Below, one piece after another: positions 25,666-37,738 of a DNA stretch of 64,000 bases. The translations under genes were made by a program, and so were the position numbers. This DNA is from Brachypodius melanocephalos (Eukaryota; Chordata; Aves; Passeriformes; Pycnonotidae), in NCBI GenBank assembly GCA_013398615.1, contig VZSR01000520.1, forward strand, positions 21,654,418-21,718,417, given 5' to 3'. Each line of letters starts with the position of its first letter. Positions within the stretch are counted from its first letter, which is position 1. The notes beneath the pieces are model-generated. The model was not told the DNA's origin. It saw only the letters and a list, made by a program, of their open reading frames with translations, and ran no database searches.

Positions 25666-28600
25666 TGATCTATCTCATTCATTTTTGTTTGCAAAAGTCT
25701 GTTATTTCACCAAAATAACGATTGATTTATTTTATTGACTTCAGTCTAATCAGTATGCAGGATAGGAATTTTTAGCTGTTGTTCAAGGAAAAGAAATATT
25801 TTGTAGGTTTCAATATTCTTAAAAAATAAGTTAAGAAATTATAAATCAGAAATTCAGGCATTATAGTCAAAGAAAAACTGGAACACATGATTTTATATTA
25901 GAATGTGGGAAAAACACAATTTAAGAAAAAAAAACACAATAAAAAAGGAGGAATTTCTTAATTGCTGTTTTCTTAAAATCTTACATGGCCTTATTAAATC
26001 TGGAACCAGTGAAGAAGAATGAAGCAGCTGTTAGGAGTGTGAAGAAAAACCAAATAGCCACTTAAGAGGTTTATTGTTTTCTTTTTGTTCTTAGAGATTT
26101 ATTTTATTTTATCCCATGGCAGTTTATGAAAGAACAAGAGGAAAACATTTGCTTATGAGAATGAAAACAAGCATCAAAATTGAAACAACTGAAATGAAAA
26201 CATTGTTATTGTTTCATTTCTCTAGGATACATCTTCATGCGGAACACCAAACATCTGTCAAAGAGCAAGGAGATAGATACTCACGAGGTTCAGAGCCAGA
26301 TTTTCAAATAAGTAGTTCCATGAGCCAGTGGAGCTTGATTTTTATAATTTCAGCTGTGCAAGAATTCTCACACTGTAAAGGCATTAATAAAGTCTCTCTC
26401 ACATATCTGGCTTCCTATTTCCATAAAAATTATAGGAAATATTACAGAGACTGTAAAACCTTTTCACCAAATTAGTGGATGGATTCAAAAATTACTGACT
26501 TGAGAAAAGTTCTCTCTCACATGCAGAATTTGATCATGTATGACTTGTTACCTTGTGTTAAAAACCCCCTGTGTCCATCAGTGAGACAAACAAAAAATAT
26601 TTTGAGGGAGATCATGGAGATAAGCATGTTCAGAAAACCCCAGTCACAGACATACGTTTGTGTGTCTTTCCATACTTATTATGACATATGCAGACTAGTT
26701 TCTGAGCCCACAGCCCTGATCCCAGTAGCAGTTTCACTAAAAAACTCATATTAGAGGAAGGTTGGCACTTGGAAGAATTGCAGCTTGCATGACTGCTTGT
26801 ATCATTCCTCTGTCACTAATTTCAGGAAAGTCTGGATCCTCAGGGCTCTCTGTTGGGTAGTGGGTGATTTCTATTGTGCTTGTGAGTTGCAGACTAGGGA
26901 GTGGCTGCTTGAAAACTCACCATTCTGTTTAGCTGTGGTTTCTCTAATGCAATTAAGAATTCTGTTAAAAATGTGGTTTGCATAGTATTACTAATTATTT
27001 TTAACTCCTATGCTAACAAATACAGCAATGCTACTCGTGCATGTGAATGGCAGAGGAAGTAATAACACATGCAGAAGGTCTTGCAATACAAAATAAAACA
27101 CCCTGCTTAAAATAACCTTGCTTACAAAAATCTGTCTGCAATAAATCTATCATGCTTTCTGGAAAGGGTCTCAAAATATTTACCAAATAAGCACTGGGAG
27201 CCTTGAACACTTTTTTTTCCCCTGAATCTACTGTGTTTTGTTGTATTTTGGGACAGGAAAGGTTGTATCAAAGAAGAGGAAAGCAATATGCTAGAGCCAC
27301 AGCAAAGTAGATATTCTAAAAGCAGGCTAAGTTCTACAGCTGCAGGAGCAGAGGAGTAGAGCTGGGGTTTGCTACTCTAATTTACACTTTTTCCATGTAA
27401 ATAATGGTCAAATATCTTAGTTCCTGATGACTGCCACTGACTGTGAGCTGACTCAGCCCTCATTATGAAAAAAAGAGGGCCAGAAAAGATAGCAGATGCC
27501 ATCTTGCATTGCAATCATTCCTAACTAACAAATGTAATCAATACTAAATGCACTAAAGGCATTTTATAAACTGATACAAATTTAAAGAAGTTATAAAAAA
27601 TAAGATTAGTAATGAAATGAGAAACTGAGAAGTGCTTCTTTTTTACAGCACAAAAGTGTATAGGATGCAAAATATATTCACAGTGCAGGAATGAAAAATA
27701 ATCCATAGAGATTCATCAGGTTTACCTTAATAGAGCAGGATATTCTTTCTCCAGCAGAGTGGCTAATGTTGGCAGTTCTGCAGGGAAGGCTGGAAACTTA
27801 AGTTTGTTCATTTTGCTTGTATACATTTTGAGAATATTTCTGCTGTATCTTGCCTAATTTTCTTTGCATTGATGTAGCACAAAGATACAAAGCATGAAAA
27901 TGGATCCAAGCAACAACCAGATACAGTACATATTAATGGGCTTAGCCTGAAGGGAGATTAGACCAGAGATGATATGTATAGAAAACTGAAATGGAGAAAC
28001 TCACTAAATAAGAATATCAAGCTATTTATGTAACATTAATCCATTGGCTTGAGAACATGTAGGTTCCTGGGAGACCACAGTTTGTTCTAATAAGTTTTAT
28101 TCCAGCTGCTGGGTTAATACGAAGCAGAAAGTTATCAGGAGGAAATATATGCGTATGGAAATATCCGTTTCTGCCTCAGGTAATTTAAAGATTATTCACA
28201 TCCTCTTTATTCTTGTTTATAGAAAAAGGATAATCTACCCCAAGAATCAACCCCAGTGTTTTGAGGGTTGTTATTTTTCCCATTATTTAAAGGACAAACT
28301 AAGATACAAAGTGTCTAAGACCACATTTAGCACTCTCAGAAATGGATCCAAGCTGTTATAAGTGACTTACAGATCACGGCAGGAAGCACAGTTTACTCTA
28401 GATTGTGATACTTCAGTGTAAAATGTCATATTATAAATCTCTTTTTGCATTGATTTTAGATTTTTCTATCAGAATTTCCTTGTTGGAAATTGAAATGCAG
28501 TAAATCAGGAATTCACTTCCAGACTTTTCAACTATATGAGAAACACTGCAAAGGATTAAAATCAAAATCTTGTTGCATTCTACATACTGAAGAAATCAAC

Positions 28601-28927
28601 TGTTTAGTCACAGAAATGCAGTGGTAACTTTCAAATTATATATGATACACAGCATTTAGAATATTTTGATTGTTCTAATTATTATACAGAAAATAATTTG
28701 GAAAATGCATATTTGGAAGTCTTATGACCATTATGTAATGTTCATAGAAAATGAATAATTTAAATTCAGTCTTTAAAGTTAAAAAAAATAATAGTGAGAA
28801 TAAAATGAGAGAAGGTTACCTGAGAAACCGACCAACTCAAGAGCAGTTGATATAATAAACCAAGTACTTTCTGGTGTGTTCTGAACTTGATATTTCTTTT
28901 AAAAGATGTCTTTGACATAAGCACATA
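25666..28927. other. Unique AT-rich non-coding stretch
   Basis: No recognised gene or transposon. The 119-codon frame at 26116-26475 has no resemblance that I recognise. Confidence 0.5.
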
Positions 28928-29134
28928 AGGGAAAAGGAAAAAGAAAGGGGAAGGGGAAATGGAAAAGGCAAAAGGGAATAGAGAATTAGGAATATGGAAG
29001 AGGAAATAGGGGGTAAAGGAGAAGAAAAAATGGAAGGAGAAGGAGAAGGAGAAGAAGGAGAAGGAGAAGGAGAAGAAGGAGAAGGAGAAGAAGGAGAAGG
29101 AGAAGGAGAAGAAGGAGAAGGAGAAGGAGGAAAG
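28928..29134 (+). repeat. Polypurine GGAGAA/GAAGGA tract
   Basis: Purine-rich throughout, and completely purine from 29032 to 29134 (103 bases), made of ggagaa and gaagga units in a loose higher-order pattern. Such tracts have mirror symmetry and in other systems can form intramolecular triplex (H-DNA). The Gly/Glu-rich and Ser/Pro/Phe-rich open frames across it are artefacts of the repeat. Confidence 0.95.
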
Positions 29135-29220
29135 TTGTTTGATTTGTTTGGAGGTTTTTTTGGTTTTTTTTTTTGTTGTTGTTGGGTTTTTTTTGTTTGT
29201 TTGTTTGTTTGTTTTTCTCT
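29135..29220 (+). repeat. T-rich, G-spaced tract ending in (TTTG)n
   Basis: It follows directly on the purine tract. T runs with single or double G spacers end in about five TTTG units near 29195-29215. The strand asymmetry switches abruptly from all-purine to T-rich at 29134/29135. Confidence 0.92.
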
Positions 29221-32200
29221 CATAGTAGATAAAAACCAAACCACACAAATCTTTTTCTACTCAGAATTCAGGCTTGATATTTTTCAGTTTGGATTTGTAG
29301 GGCCTACCCTCTCTGAGGGACCACTTGAAGTCATGGACTTATGCCACAGCTGAATAAACATCTCAGCCTTGAATGACATCATTTTACTGAAAAACTGGAG
29401 TGTGTTGTCTTGGATAGAAAATACTCCAGACATCCTAAAGCTGATATTTTCCCAATCCATTCTGTGTCCTACAAAAAATCTGACCACTACCTATCAGACT
29501 TATATATTCCTCAGTAGTTAAGACAAATGTTAGTCTTCTTTTACTCTTGAAGCTTCTTCTAACTATTCTTCCTTGACAAACCAGCTGTCCAGCACATGAG
29601 ACATTGTAATCTTAAAGGCAGCCCTCTGGCAGAAATAATTTCCCCAGCCTGAAAAAAGGTAAAATTGACTTGACAACTTTACAATGCAAATATAAGCTGA
29701 TATAACACCAATAAATTCCACAGGACTTTTGTTAAAACTAGCTAGCTAACTAAACCCTCATCAAACCAACTCAAACCAAAAACCTGGATGTTTTTGTGAT
29801 TCCAATTCACAGGCTGATGTATTGAAATTTTCCTCTTTCTAGAAATCACCAACACTTAATTTTGACAGACTTGGCTGAGAACCTGGCCTCAAATTTTTTC
29901 TTCTTTCAGTCATCTGTTTTCTATTGTTGAAAAATGAATTATTTGACTTCCTTCCAAGAAAAGGCCAGAAAATCATGAATGACATATCTCTTTTATAATT
30001 TATAATAAAGAAGAAATATTTTCAGTGAAGGGCACTTGTTACACTTACAACTATCTTTGACAGAAAAAATAAGATTGATATCAAATCTCACTTCTCTTTC
30101 ATTATATATTATATTGCAAACTGTGACTAATTGATTTCACTTCCACAGTTTTAAAACAGAGACTTTAGGAGCTCTGGAAATAAAATACAGAAGAGGTTTC
30201 AAAAAGACCTCGTATTGCAAAAATGCCTTAGAATTCTTGGGTACACTTTCTGTCAACACTGGAATTGAGTTGCATGACATCTATTAGCACACTCATTGTG
30301 TTTGTTGGTGGGCTGACTCAGAAAACCAGGGCTCAAAGATTAGAGCATAGAGAGTAATTTCTTCAGAGAGTAATGTTTTTAAGAAGTGTACACAGAACTG
30401 ACTCCCTCCCAAAGCCTTGTTCTCTTATATCTTCTCCATCTCCATGATCTTAAGTACCAAACTCTACTCTGTTTGCCATCTCCAATTTAGCATTTTCCCT
30501 CTGTCCACCCGTGGCTATCCCTGCCAGCCGCTGTCTTTATTGTACCTTCAAAACTATAAATACAACATATTCAAGAGAAATGGGTTTTTTTTTTCATATT
30601 TTCCATCTCTGCTGAATGGATTCTGTTGATGAATGCAGAAGTTTAATGTTGGGTTACTGGTCACATCCAAAGATCAAAATTCTCGAGACAATATCCACAG
30701 TGTCCTTCAGAGGCTGCTCTTGCTTCCTTTGCCTTTGAGCAAAGGAACAGCTTTTGAGCAGTATGCATGCAATTATAACCTACACTTATATTTCTATTTT
30801 ATGTTGCTTACAAATGTTTTAACAAGTTACACTGTAATTCAGTTGAAATTACAGACAAAAATCTCTCATTTGTGTTAAAGTGAAGCTGGCAATATGGGAG
30901 GATTTTTTGACATCTAAGATTAAACTTTGTGCAGGAATAGAAACCTAACTCCAGGTACAATTGCAGGGAAAAAAGGGGAAATTTCAGGGAAATGTTCACT
31001 GGAAATAGTTTCCTTCTTTAGATGAGAATCATCCACTCCAAATGGCTGGGTTTTTCTCCGTTTTTTTTTAAAAGAGGTCTGGATGGATACTCTCAGAAAT
31101 TTCTTTTCATTATAGATGTCTATGTTCAAAGAAATTCTGAACAAAAACCTCCACTTTAATACATTGCTTCAACTAAATCAAAATAAACAATAAGTTTTTC
31201 CTTGCCTTCTTGGATCTACTTTTCAAAGAAAATAGAATGCCTTTAAATAAACAGAAAATAAGATTAGATGGTAGTAAAGGCCTATCTTTTCAGAAAACTG
31301 AAAAAATAAGACCTTTATTGAGACATAATCAGAAGTTCTTTGATTCACAAGAATGACTTTGTTCCAAAAAATCACCCAATGGAAATCAATAGAAAAAAAA
31401 TCAATTGAATTTAAGGATGTGTAACGTGTTTATACATTCTCTAATATATGTTAATATTTCCTCTTCTTCCCACAACCCCTGAAAAAATGTATATCCTAGT
31501 GACTATTTTTAGGCAATACTAAGCTGCAAGGAATGCTGTTAGCATCAAGTGGAGCTAGCAATCCCTCTGAAAATTTGGTACCTTAATTGCCCAAGTTCAT
31601 TGCTTTGAATATTGAACTACATGCTGCAGTGTGTAAAGTTTTGGCCCATTCAACCCAAATTCTTAAATGGCAGGGTCAGAGCCACAGCAAGTAGTTAGGG
31701 GAAAGAAAAAAAAAAATGAAAAACCACAAAATTATTGTAGAACTCTGGTATTATGCACAGTTTTATTATGGCAAGATGCCCAGGGCTCATAAAAGATAAA
31801 TGAGGTTTGAAGTAGGGAGAGAGGAGAAGAGTGTTGTTAAATTTAATAGAAGTTCTTTTATCTTTTTTTTTACTTTTTTTTTTTTAAATTGGCAAGGGAA
31901 TGCAAAAGACATCAAAGCAATTTTTAGTTTTTCTATAAATCTATAAGAAAATTAATTTCAGCAACAACTTTCTCCTTTTATTACTAAACTTCTTTTGGAA
32001 CCTGAAAGGGAATATATTTCAGTGCTTTTCAAATTGCTTTGGAGAAATATGATAAATCCAATATATATGAGAAAAGTTTATGAGTTTTTTTGTATAGATA
32101 AAACATACACAGTTACTGGATCCTTTTTCTGATTTATTAAAATGGCTTAAAAAATAGCCTATCATATCTGTCTGTGAGCATTTCCCTTTGAGAAGTACTC

Positions 32201-32982
32201 ATTGATTTCTAGACGAGAAATCCAACACATGATATAGCAATTTAGTTAAATAACCCTATTGCTTTACCTAAAACCATGAGAAGAAGTATGAATCTGTGAA
32301 CAAAGATCAGTGGGAAAATGCACAGATCCAGAATGCTGTCCTTGTCATGACAGCCACAGGATAAAGATATTACTGCTCAGCAACCCATAAGTTAATTTTT
32401 TTTGTTTTGTTTTTGGGTTTTTGTTTAATGCTTTCAGGAAGAAAAGCCTGCTAAAATTCACCATGATGTATGTTGACATAATACACTTCAAATTTCCACA
32501 TGGGTTTATTGAGTATTTACTTGCAAAACCATGCATAAATCCTTTTATGTTTTCATTGTGGTCTGATGTTTGAAAGTTTTGCACAATGTCCACTAGTGGA
32601 ATATGTGAAAATGCAATAGGATAATTAATATCTACACCGGATAATAAAACATACATTCTCATTTCCCTTTGAACTACTTGGTCAATGTTGGGTTCCAGAA
32701 AAAATATAGATATGACAGCACGGTCCTTCTAAGGATAGGTTATCCTCTGCATAGCTAATTGGTCTAAGTGCTAAGATATCTCTGCACTTTCTTTGCCACA
32801 GCTTAATAGTTTGCTTTAGCATTCCCTCTTACATGGGATAAAACACAAGGATTGTTACCCAGCGCAAGAACAATTTATGTGGTATTTTGTGTGAGGGCTG
32901 TCCAGTGTCATTGCTTCATACATTTCTTTCAAAAAATTTCAAGATGGTTTTCCATTTGCACATATTTGCATATCTAGGTGTG
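29221..32982. other. Unique AT-rich non-coding stretch
   Basis: No recognised gene. T-rich low-complexity patches lie near 31855-31886 and 32395-32430. Octamer-like atatttgcatat sits near 32965. Confidence 0.5.
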
Positions 32983-33093
32983 GAGTCATAGAAAGCTAAA
33001 GGCTGGAAGTGACCCTAAAGATCATCTAGACCCAACCTCCCAGCCATGGGCAGGGACCCCCCCCTCCAGGCCGGGTTGCTCATGCCCTTCTCC
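32983..33093 (-). mobile_element. CR1 LINE, 3' part of an LTR-interrupted copy
   Basis: The plus strand reads the reversed CR1 3' tail: gtcatagaaagctaaaggct, then accctaaagatcatctagac, catgggcagggacc and ggccgggttgctc. CR1 sequence stops at 33093 and resumes at 33682, the gap being filled by the solo LTR. The last six bases, ttctcc (33088-33093), are one copy of the LTR target-site duplication. The element lies on the minus strand. Confidence 0.93.
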
Positions 33094-33675
33094 TGTCGTG
33101 GTGCTCTGCACACTCGCAGCCCAGCCGCGTGCCGCAGGAGCTCCGATACACGGAGTTCCAGAGGGGCGCGACATAACCCCCCAGAGTCCTGGAATGTCCC
33201 CAGCCTCACCCCAAGGGTCGGCCTGAAACAGGGACAGAACGCCCTTCACTTGCTGATAAAAGGTCTTTATTGTAGGCAGAGGAACCTCGAACAGGGGCAG
33301 GGCAGGGGGTTTTAAGGGAAAGGCATTGGGGAGGAAAGAACCAATGAGGGAGAGTAGGGGAATGGCTCTTGGGGTGAGAGGCATCCCAGGGACCCAATCC
33401 CTGGAGCGAGGAGAGAACCCCCTAGGATTCTGACCAACCACCCGAGGCTCTCCCTGGAACTTTCTAGATGCAGGAAGAGGCCCCGTGGTGATGGACAGGC
33501 CCCAGGGGCAGGGGTACAAATAATTGACAAGGGCAGGTGTGGGTAGGTTTCATGTAAACACTTGGACAGACAGGGGCAGGTGAGGGTACATAAGAGCTGG
33601 ACGAGAACTGGACAAAAGAGATCTAGGGAGAAACTAATCTGCACCCAACAAAGGAGGAATCCTTGCACCACAACA
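33094..33675 (-). mobile_element. Solo LTR of an ERV, nested in CR1
   Basis: A 582-bp GC-rich insertion begins tgtcgtggtg (33094) and ends caccacaaca (33675). The ends are inverted repeats with one mismatch in ten and carry the canonical TG...CA. It is flanked by a perfect 6-bp duplication, ttctcc at 33088-33093 and 33676-33681. On the minus strand it has an inverted CCAAT (33341-33345), a TATA-like ttaaaac near 33310-33316, and aataaa at 33266-33271, with about 170 bases of U5-like sequence beyond. A 6-bp duplication is usual for alpha- and betaretrovirus-like (ERVK-type) elements. The short TATA-to-polyA spacing also recalls alpharetroviral LTRs, but that assignment is inference. No internal viral sequence remains, consistent with LTR-LTR recombination. 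Open frames inside it have no coding meaning. Confidence 0.93.
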
Positions 33676-33681
33676 TTCTCC
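33676..33681. repeat. Target-site duplication, right copy
   Basis: ttctcc, identical to 33088-33093 immediately left of the LTR. Removing the LTR and one copy restores continuous CR1 sequence (gttgctc...ttctccaacc), confirming it as target DNA. Confidence 0.93.
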
Positions 33682-33880
33682 AACCTATCCTTGAACACAG
33701 CCGGGTTTGGAGCACCCACAACCTCCCTGGGCAACCTGTTCCAGTATCTCACCACTCTCACAATAAAGAATTTCTTCCTAATGTAAGCCTATATTTCTCC
33801 TCTTTCAATTCGTACACATTACTCTCTGTCCTATTACCAAAGTTCCTGAAGAAGAGTCCCTCCAATGCTCCACCTCATTG
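33682..33880 (-). mobile_element. CR1 LINE, remainder of the LTR-interrupted copy
   Basis: This continues the antisense CR1: aacctatccttgaacac, cacaacctccctgggcaacc, tgttccagtatctcaccact, aaagaatttcttcctaatg and ctctgtcctattacc. Similarity fades at about 33880 within a gagtccctcc-like stretch, which is the 5' truncation point of this copy. It belongs with 32983-33093. Confidence 0.93.
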
Positions 33881-34036
33881 GCTTGGAGGACTGATGAAAT
33901 AACTACTCGAGCTTGAGCCCTTTACCACTTCTCTGCAATCCCTCTTAATGCTTCCCAGACTGCTGCTGGCTATACCACCAGCTCACATATGTCCCCATCA
34001 GTTAAGATTTATCTTTGTTGCATATAAACTCTACTA

Positions 34037-34037
<1 letters not shown>

Positions 34038-34098
<61 letters not shown>

Positions 34099-34100
34099 AG
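34038..34100. repeat. (TA)n(TG)n compound microsatellite
   Basis: A TA run of about 30 bases passes directly into about 14 TG units ending near 34099. Likely polymorphic in length. Confidence 0.95.
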
Positions 34101-34104
34101 TGTA

Positions 34105-37029
34105 TTAACTGTGTTGAAATTAGCGTAGTGGTGATCTTAACCTTAAGGTCATGAAAAAGCTGAGTGACAGAATCACCCTCTTCTCTGTCTCTTCTGCAGG
34201 GATTGTTCATTTTGCAGTGGATTTATCCATATCTTAAACTGCAGATTAAAGAAAAAAGAAGGACAAGATTCCAGATATCCCTGCCAGTACATATTTTCTT
34301 TCACGAAAACAACCACCCTTATTCTTCTATTCTTGAAGAACTGTGGCTCAATGATACGAATAACATACAGCATATCTGGTCTAGAAGGAAACAAAAAAAG
34401 ATACATACCTCAGTTACACATTTCTTCTTATGCAGTGGTTATCTCAATGCAATTTAATGCTCAGAGTTTGCATCTTGACATAAAGCCTCTCCACAGAATC
34501 ACAGTTTGGGGATTTTTTACAAAATGTAAAATAAATTACTTCATTGTTAGGATTCTGACACGGAGCAAACATGACCTGAGGAAATGTTCTTATAAGTCTG
34601 TGGCAATTTCAGATGAATTGAAATCCTAATTCATAGATCAAAAATCAATATGACATCTTGCCCTTACATATCTGGTAATTTCTTTGGGAAACAGGACATC
34701 TTTCTTTCTTCATACACAAATTTCATTTCCTATGTGGCTTTCCTTTCCATATTCATTATCTTTAACATTGTTTTGTCATCAAAGCATGCAATTCTTCACT
34801 TTGTATCACTTGAAAAAATTCTGTGTTTCTAATACTGCATAAATTCAGCTTGTACACAAGAAGTGCAGTGTCAGTCCTTTTCTTACACAAGCAAGTTACA
34901 TCTAGTTGTGATGACTTGTGTGTCATGTTGATGTTATCCACTTATCTATACAATAATTTTGTACTATAATTCAGTTTTTTTACCTTTAACAGAATATTTT
35001 TTGATTTTTAATATTGCCAGAACAATATTAATAAATTCACTAACTACATTTAAACACATTGTAAATGAACAAAACACTTAATATTATTAGAATGTTAGCA
35101 ATATTCCGTTTCTACCTTTTCTTAGATTTTCTTATTTGTGTTTTTCAAATTAAATATAATAACTGAAAATTTAGAACAAAGAAATTCCTTTATCATGAGT
35201 GGCAGTATATTTTCTGATTTGAGCCAAGGTCACTATCCCTAATTATATTAAAATTTGCATAAAAGGTAATTTTGAATTCTTTAGAGAACAGCCTGCTCAA
35301 ATATTTTTGTTGCTAACTTTGTCCAACTTAGAGTGCTTTAAGTATTATGCAATTCTAGGAATAATTAAATTAAACTAAGGAAATTTTTCAGTTTTAAAAT
35401 GGATAGGTCACCAACTTCTCTTTGAACATCTAAGCTATTCTCTTCTAACATGGGGGAAAACCCATGGATAATTCAGTTTTCAAGAAGCTCATCTTAGATC
35501 ACTGTGCAACCCTAAGGGCTTAAATCAATATTTTAAGAGTCAACTAATTTAGCACTATGAGGAAAAAACCCAAACCAACACCTAAGTAACAACTGAAGAA
35601 CTGTGGAACATTTCTGATTTAATTGGCACTCTAGAAAATTGTGAGGTAGTTGTGACAACAGTTCAAATGTACTGCGGACACAGATCACATTATAATTGCA
35701 AAGGAGATTTGTAACAGTGCAATGGCTATCAGGGACTTTGGCTATCAGCAGTTTCAGCAGCTCTGAAAGATCATGGGAAGATTTTGCACTGCTCCAGTTA
35801 TCAAAAAAGCTCCTTTAAATTGCATAGCACCTATGGAAATACACTTATAAAACAATGTTGCTAAATCTTCAAAATATACCTTGATTATGAATATGTGTTT
35901 GTCTTTGATTCCACCATGCTTGGTATCACTGCTATTGTGAAATAAATTTAAACCAAAGGGTGGTTATTATGCATGCAAAGAAAAAGTAAACACTAAATCA
36001 TATTTTACTTATGTTTTACAACATAAGTAAACATGGAGTCAGAAATTGTTTACTGTTAAACTTTGAATTTATTTAGTGGGAACAGAAATTACTTCAGAGG
36101 CTGGCAGACAGGAATATGCTAAACACGGAATAATTCTTGTACTGTTTTAGTAGCTATGTCCATCTTGAAGTGAAAGTGTATTCTTTTTATAACAAAAATT
36201 TTTTATTAAGATTTTATAGCTTTGACCACATATAAGAATCATTTGACTTAACTCTTCAAGGCTTGGCTATAAAAAAGTAAAATAAAGTAACAAAGTGACA
36301 GTCAGCAATCCTATTTGAGTAAGATATGAATACAAATATTTTCAGATAGAAAGAAAAGGTTGATGTCCTCAGGAACAATGAAAGGAACTGCATAAAAGAT
36401 ATTCAAAACCAGAAATGTCAGCGCAGCAAGGCAGGCATAAAAGGATGCATCCACTGTTACATCATTTGCCACTAGACAGAGAAAGAATGACCTCTCAGAA
36501 ACAGCAGTGTCAGGGGCTGTGATGAGTGATCTGTCTAGTGTGGGAGATCTCTGCTGTAATTTGTAACTCTAGGCAGCTGGCTGTCCCTCTACAGTAACTT
36601 TCTTTACAGCTAAGAGATACTCACAAGAGTAAAGGGCACTGATGGATTTGGTATTGAGAAACTGTATGAAAGAGGGAATGATTTCTTGAAAAAAAAAGGC
36701 AGACCCTGTTCTGAACCAACAGCTCTCACTCTTTCCCTCCTAAGCAGTGTTATTGTCTAAGGCCTCTTGAGAAATAAATCAGTAAACCTTGCCACTAGTT
36801 TTCCATAGATGATCCAAGTCACACCTTGACCAGCACCCTCCTCCTTGTCCTTTTCCTCCTAGACCCTGCAACAAAAAGAATTTTTTCTTCTTCCATCACA
36901 TAAATAATAATGAATTTGTTATATGGAGTTAATTTGGTATCCTGGGTTATGATATTCTCTATTAATATAGATAAAGCTTGGTATAATGCAAATTGTTTCA
37001 AAGGAATCAATTTCCACTGGTTATGGAGG
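34105..37029. other. Unique AT-rich non-coding stretch
   Basis: Nearly 3 kb with no recognised gene or repeat. Confidence 0.5.
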
Positions 37030-37425
37030 CAATTGGTACGCATCACTGCTAGCTCACTCTCAATCATCTTGGAAAGGTCATGCCAGTCAGGAGAGGTGCC
37101 TGAGGGCTGCAAGAAAGCAAATGTCACTCCAGTCTCCAGAAAAGGCAAGAAGGAGAACCTAGGGAACTAAAGGCCTATCAGGCTGCAGAGGTGATGGAAT
37201 GGCTCACCCGGAGACTATCTCTAAGTACGTAGAAGACCAAATGATCAATTAGAGTCAACATGGGTTCACCAAAGGAAAATCAGGCTTGATCAACCTGATT
37301 GCCTTCTGCAATGGGACAACTGGTTGAACAGATGGGGAAGAGCACTGGATGCTCTTTTCCTGGACTGCAGCAAGGCTTTTCACATTATGTCCTCTCAACA
37401 CATAAGTGTAATTCCCAGTTTAGGG
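37030..37425 (+). mobile_element. CR1 LINE ORF2 fragment (reverse-transcriptase N-terminal part)
   Basis: The plus-strand translation includes LSIILERSCQSGEVPEGCKK followed by ANVTPVSRKGKKENLGN (to 37167), the well-known CR1 stretch at the start of the reverse-transcriptase domain. After a stop at 37168-37170 the DNA continues as CR1 in shifted frames: a gttcaccaaaggaaaatcag stretch (HGFTKGKS region), then ttcctggactgcagcaaggc (LDCSKAF). It ends just before the TA repeat. Stops and frameshifts make it a dead internal fragment lacking both 5' and 3' ends. Confidence 0.9.
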
Positions 37426-37427
37426 TA

Positions 37428-37468
<41 letters not shown>
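37428..37468. repeat. (TA)n microsatellite
   Basis: About 20 TA units directly abutting the CR1 ORF2 fragment. This suggests that repeat growth or a break at the repeat truncated the element. Confidence 0.95.
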
Positions 37469-37472
<4 letters not shown>

Positions 37473-37599
37473 CACACAGAGGAAGTTAAACCATAAAGAT
37501 AGTAATCTGTGAGAACAGTAAAGGCATTATTAGTAACCTATTTCTGCAAAAGTCACTCAGGCAGAGTCTTGTAAAAGTTCAACTAGTATGTTTTAGAAA

Positions 37600-37738
37600 T
37601 ATGGAATCAGGATGATTTGTGTTGAAAGGGACCTTAAAGATCACCGAGTTCCAACTCCGCTGCTCTGGACAGGGACAACTTTCACCAGGCCAGATTGCTC
37701 AAACAAAGCCCCATCCAATGTGGCACATCAAGATTTTA
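37600..37738 (-). mobile_element. CR1 LINE 3' end, antisense
   Basis: The plus strand reads tgaaagggaccttaaagatc, gagttccaactccgctgctc, gggacaactttcaccaggcc and agattgctcaaacaaagccc, the reversed CR1 3' UTR. It stops near 37738. Its orientation is opposite to the CR1 ORF2 fragment 200 bp upstream, so the two are separate insertions or an inverted rearrangement. Confidence 0.93.

Noticed and set aside
28766..29353. Long Gly/Glu-rich and Ser/Pro/Phe-rich open frames (up to 160 codons)
   Set aside because: They are translations of the GGAGAA purine repeat and the adjacent T/G tract. Stop codons are simply rare in such repeats, and there is no domain.
33022..33761. Pro-rich open frames of up to 165 codons on the minus strand
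   Set aside because: They lie across the solo LTR and its CR1 host. GC-rich LTRs commonly have open frames, and no viral or host domain is visible.
34480..34510. A further CR1 tail (acagaatcacag)
   Set aside because: Only about 12 bases resemble CR1 and the flanks do not continue the pattern. Chance is likelier.
36910..37170. 86-codon frame as a host gene
   Set aside because: Its second half is the CR1 reverse-transcriptase N-terminal region. The frame is part of a dead LINE.
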